Assembly: GCA_003254885.1 (NCBI GenBank)
Contig: QANT01009091.1
Coordinates: 1-30,267, forward strand
DNA length: 30,267 nt
Origin: Purshia tridentata
Taxonomy: Eukaryota; Streptophyta; Magnoliopsida; Rosales; Rosaceae
Direction of reading: 5' to 3'
The translations under genes and the position numbers were made by a program. Under the pieces are notes generated by a model. The model made no database searches, was not told where the DNA came from, and was given only the letters and a program-made list of their open reading frames with translations. Below are positions 21,149 to 30,267 of the stretch, one piece after another; the stretch's first letter is position 1, and each line of letters begins with the position of its first letter.

Positions 21149-23621
21149 TGTGAGACCCCGTATTTCTCTAGTACTTTACTTTACACTTAAATCAGAATTT
21201 TTCTGAGAAACTAGTGACTAAGGCCTAACATCATTAGCATAGAGCTTAATTTGTTGAGGCTAACAACGTTTAATTCGTTCAATTTAAAGTTAGAATGATT
21301 AAGTTATGAATTTTCCAAGTTGGATAATGATTTTGGGCCATTATTTGATTTTTCAGAATATATTTTGGGTGAAGTTGAATTTTTCATAAAAATTTTGGAA
21401 GTCAAATTGTTGTTCCATAATTGATAGTACTCAATCTCACGAGTCCGTAGGACTTTTCGTGGAATTATTTGGAGACCCGAGCTATTTTTGGTGAATTTTT
21501 GAAGTTGAAGAAAAGAGATAAAAAAATAGGAAATGACATGACAGCCAACACAATGTGTCACGCGCTGACGCGCCAGCAAACACTGATTAGGATGGGCACA
21601 AATAATTGGCATGGGCTATACCTCACTTGATCATCCACTCTTATTTTAATCTTACCCCTTGAACTTCATCAAAATCCTTCTAATCTTAGCTATTCATTTT
21701 TGTATGCAACTTATCACACATTAGAAAATCACACCTTCCTTCTCACCTCCAAGAGCTTATAAATAGAGAAGCCCCCTCCTCATTTTCACTTGCACCTCTT
21801 AGTGCGAGTTGAGAGCTCCTCACTCTAAGTTCTTTCTCTCTCTAAAGTTCTTCTTAAGGGAATCCTCTCTTTTGTGAAAGGAACATTTTTGGAGAAGCTT
21901 CATAGTTCAAAATTTTTGTTTATTTTTTGTTGCATTATTAATTACCCCATAAAGGTGGTGATTAATTTCTCTAGTCAAAAATAATCTTTCTCCACAGCGA
22001 AGCCCTGCCTAATTTTTGTCACGTTGAAATAAGTCTTTGGGTAAGACTTTAAAGTTTGGTTTAGTTGGGTAAGTTTAATTTAGTTGGACTTATTAATTGT
22101 TAATCAATTAATCTAATAATGATTTGACGTCATCCTATTAAAGTAATCTAATGACATGATATCGAGGTCAATCCTAGCTGTTGTTGCTATTGCTGGCTAA
22201 AGGAACACTAGGATTGATCCCCCCAGTTTCCCAGTACAGACCTAGTCATGATTGTTTGGACTTTAAGTGGTTACTCTCTATAAAATAAAGTTGGGTTAAG
22301 TAGAAAACCTAAGTCCTGAAAATACAGAGACTTGGTCTTAGTAGATAAGTTTTTGGGATTTTCTGAGAAGACATGACCGAAAGGTAAGGTCATGCTGAAA
22401 CTCTACCGACACTCTGCTGAAGTTCTATCAAACTTACCTTTAACTAAAGTTGGATTTCTAGTTTTCCCTAAGAAGGTTTTAAGGACTTTGGTGCTGTGGA
22501 AGTATAAAAATGTTAAGTTTGAACGCCAGGTAAAGGGATTCTCATACACTGACTATTGAGACTATTTTTGTGCTTGTATATATCTATTAAATATTGTTAC
22601 TTACAAACTCCGCATCGTTTTTATATGCCATATTGCACGGTTTTTTGTTGTTATTGATGATTTGAGAGTAAAGGATCACAAAAAACGTTGACCTTGAGTT
22701 TATATCCCCTAAACTTCTGAAAGGGGTATGTACGGACAAGCTAGTCGATTTGTCCTTATGGGGAGGTTAGCTTAAGGGATATTACCATGGTAATGGATAC
22801 TCTCGCTACATTATCTTGCTTTTGGCTTGGTAAGTGTAGTTGGCCATTCATGATCGATCATCAATTAATGATACTTAAGTACCCTAAAACATTTTGAGAA
22901 AACTGCATATGTATTATCAAAGGTTCTGTAGATTTTCAACAATTAAATTTTGATATTGGTTTTTTTTATTTTTGTGAAATCTTTTCAACTGTTTCGGTAC
23001 TGGCCGACTATATTTATTAAATATTTTTACCTATTATTTTTCAAACCCAACCACAGTCCCCCGAGGGGAAGCAATAATCATTTATGATGCTTACCTCTAC
23101 TGCATTCTTTTGCAGATCAGATTCCAGTTGATGATCTCAATTAGTCGATTGACGAGGCACTTGAATATCTTGTTGGGTATCCTCAGGTCTTTTTCCTATT
23201 TTGTCTAGTCAGTTGCTTTATCAAACTCTCTTACATATTAGTTCAATAGATATTTCTTTTCAGTTGTAATTTTTAAAAACAACTTTCAATTAGTCAGTTG
23301 GTACTCACTTTTGGATCGTTAGTCAAGCATAACTTTTTCTAAGGTCATGCTATTTTTAAGACTATTTTTGTAAAACTTCGTACCTGTGTGGGTTGGCTTT
23401 GTTTAAAATGCATTTTGAAGTTATTTTAAATGATTTCTACTAAACGCTTTTCTCTCTGATCCTACCCATCTTCTATCAAACAAATCTTACATTGGTTATT
23501 TAATTCTAGAATGGTGTTGCTAGTACTTGGTGACATGTTCTAAAGCTAGATAGTTGAAGTGGCAACTGTCGAATGCCCCAAAAAGTGTCATTTCTTCCAG
23601 ACCCTGTTTTGGGACATGACA
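21149..23621 (+). mobile_element. LTR-H: solo LTR, 2473 bp, nested in LTR-E
   Basis: Begins TGTGAGACCCCGTATTTC and ends TTTGGGACATGACA. Perfect 5-bp duplications CAACG lie at 21144-21148 and 23622-23626. A plus-strand TATA box lies at 21758-21765, so it is transcribed in the opposite sense to LTR-E. Conserved family blocks appear inverted relative to LTR-G: GAGGGGAAGCAATAATCATTT with GATGCTTACC near 23060-23095, and CAACACAATGTGTCACGCGCTGACGCGCC near 21550. Its 102-residue open frame (21304-21612, minus) has no motif. There is no internal region. Confidence 0.93.
21758..21765 (+). promoter_or_regulatory. TATA box of LTR-H
   Basis: TATAAATA in GAGCTTATAAATAGAGAAGCC, about 610 bp into the LTR, followed by pyrimidine-rich leader sequence with CTCTCTCT. 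Strong match to the plant TATA consensus. Confidence 0.7.
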
Positions 23622-24144
23622 CAACGCCCATATGCTCATGGACTGACTTTAGTCATCACATTATTCAGTTACCACTAATATGGCCCCAATATTTATTAAG
23701 TCCATTTTACAATAACAGTTAAGCAGCATTTCAGTTATAACCTCAACTTAAATAATAGCAAATTAAATAAGCTGGGTTAAGGGTTTACCAGCTGAAAACC
23801 TGCCACGGGCAGAGTCTCAGTACTACTAGAGTTGCTAGAAAACAAATTAACAAGAGATTAATCTGACAAAATTTCAATTGAACTTCGACATAGATTAGAA
23901 AGTTACCTATGGAGCTTGAAAATGATTTTTTGAAAACTTCATCGAAACCTAACCTTCACATATTAGATTGAAGAGCTCGTTGGCACGATCGCGTACGCGA
24001 AAACTGATCGTCGATCAGAGCTTCAGAACTCAAGATAAATTGAAAACAAGATTTTGAGGAGAGAGAAAATGAAAGATTTAAAGAAGTGAGATAAAATTAG
24101 AATTTAAAGAAAGAGAAGGAGATTGTGCGTGAAAGTGATGGGGG

Positions 24145-24152
24145 TATTTATA
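24145..24152 (-). promoter_or_regulatory. TATA box of LTR-E
   Basis: TATTTATA on the plus strand, TATAAATA on the minus strand, in the context GGGGGTATTTATAAGTGG. It lies at the position equivalent to 16512-16519 of LTR-G. Confidence 0.65.
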
Positions 24153-25059
24153 AGTGGAGAGCTTCTTTTGTATGGTACAACAGAAGCAGAAAAATTGAGG
24201 AAAAAGACAAGGAGAGGTGTGTCAGGAGGGGCCCATGGGTTAATGTGAGTCACCCGTTTTTGTTCTGTATTTTTTCTTCGTAGGAGAGAAAAATTCTTTA
24301 TGGGTAAGTTTAAAAAAATAGAGAGCTAAGATTGATTTGAGATGGATGATGGAGATTCATTGGAAGGATCTAGATCTTTAAATGACAATCAAATAAATAA
24401 AAATTAGAATTGGATAAATTGACAAGACTGCACCCAGATTCTACCTTAGAACCCAGAGTAATCCTGTGGGAATCCAATGTCAAGGAAAGTCCAACCAAAA
24501 ATTTGGCAAATTGGACTAACCCATTTATAAAGAACCTGTGAGAACACTTCTAAACAATAGTAACTCCCCAACCACAATAAAAAAGGGGTCTCTAACCCAT
24601 TCCGATTCAGTATCCAAACCATATATCTATATAATTAAGTTATCAGAGCTGTACTACTAGATTAATCAAAGAAATGAGATTACAACAGTTACTAAGTTCC
24701 TACAAGGTCACAAAAAGTTGAATAACTGCCTCGATGTTTTTGGCTCGACCGTTCCACTGCTACAACTTTGGGGGAAAATTTAAAACAATAAGAGAAGGAA
24801 AACTGGTGAGATAACTCAGTGAGTGGAAGTAAACACGAATAAGCAATTGGAAACAAATTAAGCGTTCAAAATCCTTTAAATTCAAGCTTGCTCTAAAACC
24901 TCACAATCACTCTTTAAAATCCCTCAGTTTTAAAGCATTTTCGTAAAAATCACATGAATTCAAAACCAAGTACATTAAAAGGTTGTCATGATAAATCCAA
25001 GTGTCAAATGATTTAATGAAAAAGAATAGTATTTCCAAAAAAATCACACTTGAATCAGA

Positions 25060-25195
25060 CACCTAGAGATTTCTGTCATACATGCTTAGAGCTGGTGTTC
25101 TGTCATACGCATGCAAAGTCCAATACCTGTCATATATGTGCAGAGTCGATGTTTTGTCATACACATGCAAAGTCTTGTCATACCTGCACGCAAAG
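25060..25195 (+). repeat. Degenerate tandem repeat of LTR-C before the hairpin module
   Basis: Repeated variants of GTCATACACATGCAAAGTC with 20-40 bp spacing. They occupy the same position relative to the hairpin module as the 52-bp array of LTR-A and the CTGCATG(T/C)GTA(T/C)G units of LTR-D (29235-29370). Confidence 0.75.
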
Positions 25196-25198
25196 TCA

Positions 25199-25270
25199 GC
25201 CCCCAAAGGGCTAAGCATCCTGACACAAGGCCTAAAGCCTATATGTGTGTCGTGATGGGTTCCAAAGACC
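25199..25270 (+). repeat. Conserved multi-hairpin module of LTR-C
   Basis: 72-nt copy of the module described at 3561-3632. Stems are CCC-CAAA-GGG, GGC-CTAAA-GCC and GGTT-CCAAA-GACC; the last has a G-U pair in RNA. Confidence 0.75.
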
Positions 25271-25759
25271 TATCCAACCTGTAAATTCAAATGGTACTGA
25301 AGAGTGCAATTTGAAACCAAAAACTTTTACAAATCCTTTTCCCAAATATATAAAATGTTTAACAAACCCAAACTTATCATTAAGCCAATATCTAAAAACC
25401 TTTTTCAGTAAAACAATCTTTCAACGATTCAAATCCATTATACATATTTTAAATCATCTCTCTCACAATAATTCAAGATATTGAATAAACAATATACACT
25501 TAAATTGAGAAATCAAATCATTTTCAAGATCCAACGGCTCAATTAAATCATCATGAAAATGATGAAAACATAAAATCCCTTTTTATACATTAAAACCTAA
25601 ACTATGCTCAAAAATAACAATTAACAATTAAAACAAAAATTTCACTAAAATAATTTCAAAACTGAATTCCAAACCACAAATGTTTTAAGTGAATAAAATC
25701 AAGAGACGAATTAAATCATAAAATATGTAAAATAATTTATAAAACAAGTGGTCACTCAC

Positions 25760-25817
25760 AGTGAGGTAGCCTAGCTTTGATCCTCCGTCAGATCGCATTG
25801 AGTTTCAGGATTGTCGC
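25760..25817 (-). other. Exon-like 58-nt block in LTR-C
   Basis: On the minus strand the block is preceded by TAATTATAG and followed by GTGAGTGACC, matching splice acceptor and donor consensus. Its interior (GGAGGATCAAAGCTAGGCTA) aligns with 28766-28821 of LTR-D and with the reverse complement of about 9465-9510 in LTR-B, where the donor has decayed to ATGGGTG. Confidence 0.45.
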
Positions 25818-27749
25818 CTATAATTAGAGAAATAAGACGCAGAATTAGGCTCGGTTCAAAGATAAATCAAAAGTTTGAATTTGGGCCCCAACCCTTTAAA
25901 TTTTCTATGGTAAAAATTATAAATAATCCCTATCAAGCCCTTAGACTCCAATTCTATCATAAATCACTCCCGACTTGAAATCCATCAATACCCAACTTAT
26001 TACTCCATCATTTTCACTCGAATAAATCCTAATCACCACATACCACAGTCAAGGTTTGTCCAAGAGTTGTTTTCAGCACCCAAAAGTGTCTAAATTGGGG
26101 TTCTACCAACTCAAGCAACCTCTAGGTACCCAAAATCAATAATCAACTCATAGTAGGCCCCAATTTCATGTTAATTAAAGGAATTAACAGCTGGGTAATC
26201 TGAATCACCATCGACGCCGCCTAAAGTGGCGGTTCTTTATCACAAATTCCAATTCGAAACTTCAATTGAAGGTCCATAGGGCTAGAAATTATCTAGAATT
26301 CAAATAGAAACAGTCCCTATGCCCAAAATTTGGGTTAACATGAATTAGGCATAAACTCCAACATTCCAACTTTCAATTTCTCATAATAATTCATCGATTC
26401 AAATCCCATTTCACTATAAAACCATGTTATAACCCTTAATGCACAAAAGGACCTTCAATTCTCCTTAATTTAGCAAAAATTTGAAATGAAATAATCCTCC
26501 AACAAAATCACTTGAAATTACCAACTCAAACCAAAGGAGAAAGGAAGCCCATACCTAGGGGAGAAAAACCCACCAAAAAATTTGAAGATCGGAGCTCAGA
26601 GGTGGCCAAAATCAAGGGAGGAAGACCAGTGGTGGCTAAGCTTTGTTAGGCTATTTTGCAAGCCCGGGGGTTGGGCCGGCCATGAGGGAGGCCAGGCTGG
26701 GCTGACGCTGGCGTTGGGGGAGGTCTTTGGTGGCTGGGTGAGTCGAGAGGCCAGCTGAAAAGGCTATGTGGGGCGAGCGCAGGGGAGAGGGAGAGAGGTC
26801 ACAGGCTGAGGGGGGGAAAAGAGTCTACGCGTGGGTGAAAAAGAGAGGAGAGAGAGAGTTCAAGAAACGGGATTTTTTTTTTAAAAAAAAACCACTTATA
26901 AAATTACAAGTTTGCCAATCACTTTAAACATTCATAACTCTCTAACCACGTCTATGAACTAGGGGTGGGCATAAAAACCGTGAACCGGAAAAACCAAACC
27001 AAGCCGGAGTTAAAAAAGAAAAAAGAAAAAATCGTGTTGACCAAAAAAGTCAACAACGGGAAAAAAACCAAACCAAACCGGGTTCTATCCAGTTTCGGTT
27101 CTGGTTCTATGCCAAAAAAACCAAACCAAACCAGTATTTAATTATATGTATTTTTCATATTTTACATATATATTTTTTAATTAGTTTATATATAGTTTTA
27201 ATTCCTATTATATAGTGAAAAACAAAAATCCCCTTATTATAATTTATATATGTTTGTATATATTTATTATAGCTTATAATTTATAGTTTATAATTTATAA
27301 ATTATATATCTGATTCTATATTCTTTATAATACTATATAGTTTATATAATATAATTGTAACGACTCGTACTTTTCTAAGTAAATTTTAATAGGGCCCATA
27401 GTTGACTTTTGCTTCGAGTGGGATTTTAATTTTGACCTTGGGTCCGTTAGAAGGCCTGAGCTGATGAGTTCGTCGACACGCGGCATGGGTCATTTAGAGC
27501 TACGGTTAGAAAGTTAGGAACGTGATAAGACACCCAAAAGTTGACTTTTAAAATACTTGGATTTCACATTTGACTTTGACATGGTTGCGTAGAGCTTGAC
27601 TTCATGAGTTCATAGACACGTACGTCGTTTGGAGTTACAGTTTGAGAAATACGGAGGTTTAAAGTGAGGGGCAAACTTGTAATTATGATGAAGTGGGTCT
27701 AAATTTCCAGAAAATTCTGGAAATTTCCCCCTCCCCCTTATTTCTCCCC

Positions 27750-28130
27750 CACGCGTAGACAGCCTTCTCCCCCCAGCCTGACTTCTTCCTCCTTCTCCCC
27801 TGCAGGCTACCCACGTAGCACCTCTCCGGCCGAAACAGACCCACGGGCGACGTCCCCAGCCGCCGGCCAGTGACCCTAGCCCCTCATCCCGTCGCCCCAG
27901 CTCTCTCTCTCCTCTCTCCCGAGCTCTCTCTCCCCTGCGTGCGAGACCCACGCAACCACCCAGCACTCCTCCGGCCAACCCAACCCCCTTCGGCGACTCC
28001 TCAGCCGCTGGCCAGCCACCCCAATCCTCCCCATCGCCGGCCGTCGCTCCCACGCGCAGCAAGAGCTCGGAAAGCCCTACTGCTCGCGAGTTTCCTCCAT
28101 CGATTCTGGCCGTTTCTGACCACGATTGGC
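27750..28130 (+). other. GC-rich leader-like zone of LTR-D
   Basis: C-rich, CpG-containing sequence (runs such as CCAGCCGCCGGCCAG and CTCTCTCTCCTCTCTCCCG) inside an A/T-rich LTR, at the position equivalent to 4140-4640 of LTR-A. Probably the transcribed leader just after the promoter. Open frames here occur on both strands and reflect composition. Confidence 0.45.
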
Positions 28131-28765
28131 CCAGGTTCTTGGTGAGTTTTCTTCCTCCTTCCATGAGCTTTCTTTCCCCTCTAATTTGGTGGTTCAATTT
28201 TGAGTATTTGTGGAAGATTAAAAATTGGGGGTTTGAGACCTATTTCGAATTTAGCCTTGATTGAGTGCATTTGAGGGGTAAGACATGAATTTGGGGTGCA
28301 TTGGAACTCAATTGGTGGATTGAAATTGAGAAAATTGAAGAAATTTGGAAGTGGGAGATTTTGGGGCTTATGTCTATTTCGAGATTTCGAGAAATCTAAG
28401 GTGTTCATGGAGATTTAATTGCAATTGGGAGTGATTTTCACCCCTAGGAATAATTAACTGGTGTTTAGAATGGTTAGTTTGAAGAAATTGGAGGAATGGT
28501 GACTTTGGAGTGAAATTGGACACCTATTGGGTTTTGAAACGTCACTCGAACGACCCTCGGTCGAGTTATGTAGTAATGAAGGTTATTTGGAGGAATTTAA
28601 CAGGATAAAATGAGCTAGTGGCATTGGATTTTGAGTCGAAAAGGAAATTAAGTTGGGTTATAGTTTAAATTTAGAATTGTGGAGTGTAATGCCTAGAACT
28701 CACACACTCTAGTTTTTCAGTTATTATTATGAATATTATTCTAACGTAAATCATTCCTATTTTAG

Positions 28766-28821
28766 GATATACTTCTGAGACCCGAGACGATCCAGCTGGA
28801 GACCAAAGCTAGGCCATCTCT
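28766..28821 (+). other. Exon-like 56-nt block in LTR-D
   Basis: Preceded by CCTATTTTAG (T-rich acceptor ending in AG) and followed by GTGAGTGG, a strong donor consensus. The interior contains GACCAAAGCTAGGCCATC, conserved with LTR-C and LTR-B. An upstream donor-like GGTGAGTTTT lies at 28140. Confidence 0.45.
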
Positions 28822-29155
28822 GTGAGTGGACTTTAATTTTATTAAAGTTTATTAAATTTTAAGTGTAATTCCTGTTTTGAGCTAGTTGTAAATTTTGATT
28901 ATTGAAATTGATTTTGAGAACTTATTTATTCTCGAATAAGTTTGAATAATTGATTTTATTTATCAGTTTATAGTGACTTTTGGTTCATGAGAAAATGATT
29001 TAATTTATAAGTTTCGAGTTTGGTTATTGATTTTCTCGTTGGCTCTAAAAAGATTTTGAATTTGAATTGTTATGGTTTGGAGTGAGAATTATTTTGGATT
29101 TGTATTGTTTTTCAAGCACCCTATTGGTATCCACTTCAGCATATCAGTTCAGATA

Positions 29156-29227
29156 GGTCTTTGGGACCCATCACGGCACACACTTGGGCTTTAGGCCGTG
29201 TGCCGGGATGCCTTGCCCTTTTGGGGT
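29156..29227 (-). repeat. Conserved multi-hairpin module of LTR-D
   Basis: Reverse complement of the module at 3561-3632: CCCCAAAAGGG, GGC-CTAAA-GCC and GGTC-CCAAA-GACC stems are all present. Its 72-nt length matches LTR-A and LTR-C. Confidence 0.75.
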
Positions 29228-29234
29228 GACCCTA

Positions 29235-29370
29235 CGTGCACGTACGGCAAATTCATTGGCCCTGCATGTGTATGACAAACTATATATGGCTCTCCACATG
29301 TACGACAGGATTATTGGCCCTGCATGCGTACGGCAGATTGTGGGTCCTGCGCATGTACGACAGGTTCGCT
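29235..29370 (+). repeat. Degenerate tandem units in LTR-D
   Basis: Units such as GGCCCTGCATG(T/C)GTA(T/C)G(A/G)CA repeat at roughly 30-bp steps. Same location relative to the hairpin module as the arrays in LTR-A and LTR-C, but different unit length and sequence. Confidence 0.8.
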
Positions 29371-30224
29371 GGATATTGGATTGGGTGAGAGGTTTCTTTT
29401 TCAAATCAATTTACAAGATAATTCTTTGTTGATATAGATTCAATGCTTATTTGTTAAAATGGGAGCTTGACCAGTTTTATCGATTTATCAGAGTTTTCAG
29501 AATGGATTTCAGATGAGGATTTTTACATAGAGTTTTTAGTGGATTTTATGAAAGTGATTTAAAACTGGGGGATTTTAAAGAGAGACGTGAGGTCTTAATG
29601 CCCAGTTATTTTTATAGTTTGCCATAATAAATGGATTTTTTTTTAAGTTAAGTTTAAACATTTATTATTTTCGTCCACTTACCGAGTCATCTCACTAGTT
29701 TTATCCTTTATTGTTGTTTTAAATTTTCCCCCTAGGTTGTAGCGGTGGAGCGGTCAAGGCAATCTAGTTAACCAGTGTATTTGCAGACGCGTAGCTGTCT
29801 TTGTAAATCTTATTTCCTTTGTGAATTTTATAGCGCAACTCTGATAACCTAATGAATACTTAATTAATTGGTTTTGAACCTTGGGTCGGAGACCCCTTTG
29901 TTTGTGGTAGAGGTGCTGGGTGTTTAGAAGTGCTTTTGCAGGTCTTCTTGGAGAAAGGGTTAGTCCAATTTCATGGGAGGTTCTGCCGAATTTTCAGTAG
30001 GATTTTCCTTGATATTGGATTCCTGTAGGATCACTCCAAGTTTCAGGGTGGAATTCGGGGACGGTCCTGTCAATAATTAATCAAATTATAGAGATATAGG
30101 GTTACTAGGGTATATGGTTTAAGACTATAAGACTATAACATTAATTAGTATATATCCCATACTCTAAACTTTATCAAGTGTATAAGTATGTAAGTATTTA
30201 AGTAATAAGTATGTTAGATCCATT

Positions 30225-30229
30225 ATATA

Positions 30230-30262
<33 letters not shown>

Positions 30263-30267
30263 AATAT
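30225..30267. repeat. TA microsatellite at the right edge
   Basis: (TA)n run of about 14 units and A/T-rich flank within the hAT-like element; it continues beyond the window. Confidence 0.9.

Larger units (their letters stand above)
19978..24419 (-). mobile_element. LTR-E: LTR inserted in copia integrase, continuing beyond LTR-C
   Basis: Begins TGTCACACCCCAAAACC at 19978 within the copia integrase frame; the flanking bases are GTGCG. The visible parts are 19978-21148 and 23627-24419, separated by solo LTR-H. At 24420 it is broken by LTR-C, so its other end and target duplication lie outside the window. It matches LTR-G over GAGGTTCGACACTAGCATAAGG (20941), GTGGGTTTCTACTTAGG and the CCACGGGCAGAGT block (near 23803), and has TATTTATA at 24145-24152. 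It has no coding capacity. An internal rearrangement duplicates a 128-bp segment. Confidence 0.85.
24420..26959 (-). mobile_element. LTR-C: LTR nested in LTR-E, cut by a hAT-like element
   Basis: Begins TGACAAGACTGCACCC. The first 200 bp align with the reverse complement of the LTR-D end: AATCCTGTGGGAATCCAATGTCAAGG, then GAACACTTCTAAACA and AAAAGGGGTC. The hairpin module is at 25199-25270 and the exon-like block at 25760-25817. At 26959 the sequence GTCTATGAAC stops matching LTR-D (27605-27620, reverse) and a different element begins. The left flank is TAAAT; the right flank is outside the window. It has no coding region. Confidence 0.85.
27356..30072 (+). mobile_element. LTR-D: solo LTR, 2717 bp
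   Basis: Begins TGTAACGACTCGTACTTTTC and ends GGGGACGGTCCTGTCA, with perfect 5-bp duplications ATAAT at 27351-27355 and 30073-30077. It is related to LTR-A, B and C on the opposite strand. It holds a GC-rich leader-like zone (27750-28130), a splice-donor-like GGTGAGT at 28140, the exon-like block 28766-28821 and the hairpin module 29156-29227. The tandem units 29235-29370 follow, and then a terminal block starting GTCGGAGACCCCTTTG. A 195-residue minus-strand open frame (27610-28197) overlies the GC-rich zone and has Gly/Arg-rich composition without motifs; I do not call it a gene. It is the innermost and so probably the youngest insertion of the right-hand chain. Confidence 0.93.
26960..30267 (+). 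mobile_element. hAT-like (non-autonomous) element inside LTR-C, split by LTR-D
   Basis: Starts TAGGGGTGGGCATAAAAACCG, a terminal sequence common in plant hAT-related elements. A region of ACCAAACC / GGTTCTGGTTCTAT repeats and very A/T-rich sequence follows up to 27355. It resumes after LTR-D at 30078 with the same A/T-rich character and runs off the window. The eight bases before the start are CTATGAAC; the partner copy is outside the window. No coding region is seen. Confidence 0.6.

Noticed and set aside
27610..28197. 195-residue open frame on the minus strand over LTR-D
   Set aside because: Gly/Arg-rich composition over CpG-rich DNA, no recognisable motif, and it lies wholly inside a solo LTR with further open frames on the other strand.

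Overview
This window looks like plant (flowering-plant) nuclear DNA. It holds one recognisable host gene end and about 29 kb of nested, decayed transposable elements. The plant assignment rests on three things: a peroxisomal acyl-activating enzyme ending in SKL, BED-finger hAT and Ty1/copia coding remains of plant type, and many kilobase-sized LTRs. I cannot name the species. No bacterial operon, CRISPR array, rRNA or convincing tRNA was seen.

Layout. 1-828 is the 3' end of an acyl-activating enzyme (AMP-forming acyl-CoA synthetase) gene. 829-2133 is its 3' flank with a small direct duplication. 2134-5023 is a large LTR (LTR-A) that cuts into a hAT element (5024-8226, minus strand), whose transposase is a frameshifted pseudogene. 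8228-8885 resembles another retrotransposon LTR with a TATA box. 8886-10308 is a 5'-truncated relative of LTR-A (LTR-B). A 1272-bp non-autonomous hAT element with a perfect 8-bp target duplication sits exactly at its end (10309-11580).

From 11589 to the right edge the scaffold is one Ty1/copia retrotransposon on the minus strand. Its 3' LTR, polypurine tract and RNase H end lie at 11589-12259, and its RNase H, reverse transcriptase, hinge and integrase lie at 17752-19977. It is split by LTR-F (12260-17751, which itself contains solo LTR-G, 14144-17409) and by LTR-E (from 19978). LTR-E contains solo LTR-H (21149-23621) and LTR-C (from 24420). LTR-C contains a hAT-like element (from 26960), which in turn contains solo LTR-D (27356-30072). 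The right-hand chain is therefore copia > LTR-E > LTR-C > hAT-like element > LTR-D, four insertions deep.

Matching target site duplications that I read directly: ATAAG for LTR-G, CAACG for LTR-H, ATAAT for LTR-D, CAGTA/CAATA for LTR-F, and GTTATACA for the small hAT element. The large LTRs have no internal coding region between paired copies, so they are solo LTRs or fragments. They fall into two related groups: A/B/C/D, and E/F/G/H. Size and termini suggest Ty3/gypsy, but no coding sequence confirms this.

I see no new protein-coding system. The most unusual signals lie inside the LTRs: seven 52-bp tandem hairpin units with compensatory stem changes; a 62-72 nt module of small hairpins shared by four LTR copies; and an exon-like 56-58 nt block with splice-site consensus at both edges in two LTRs.
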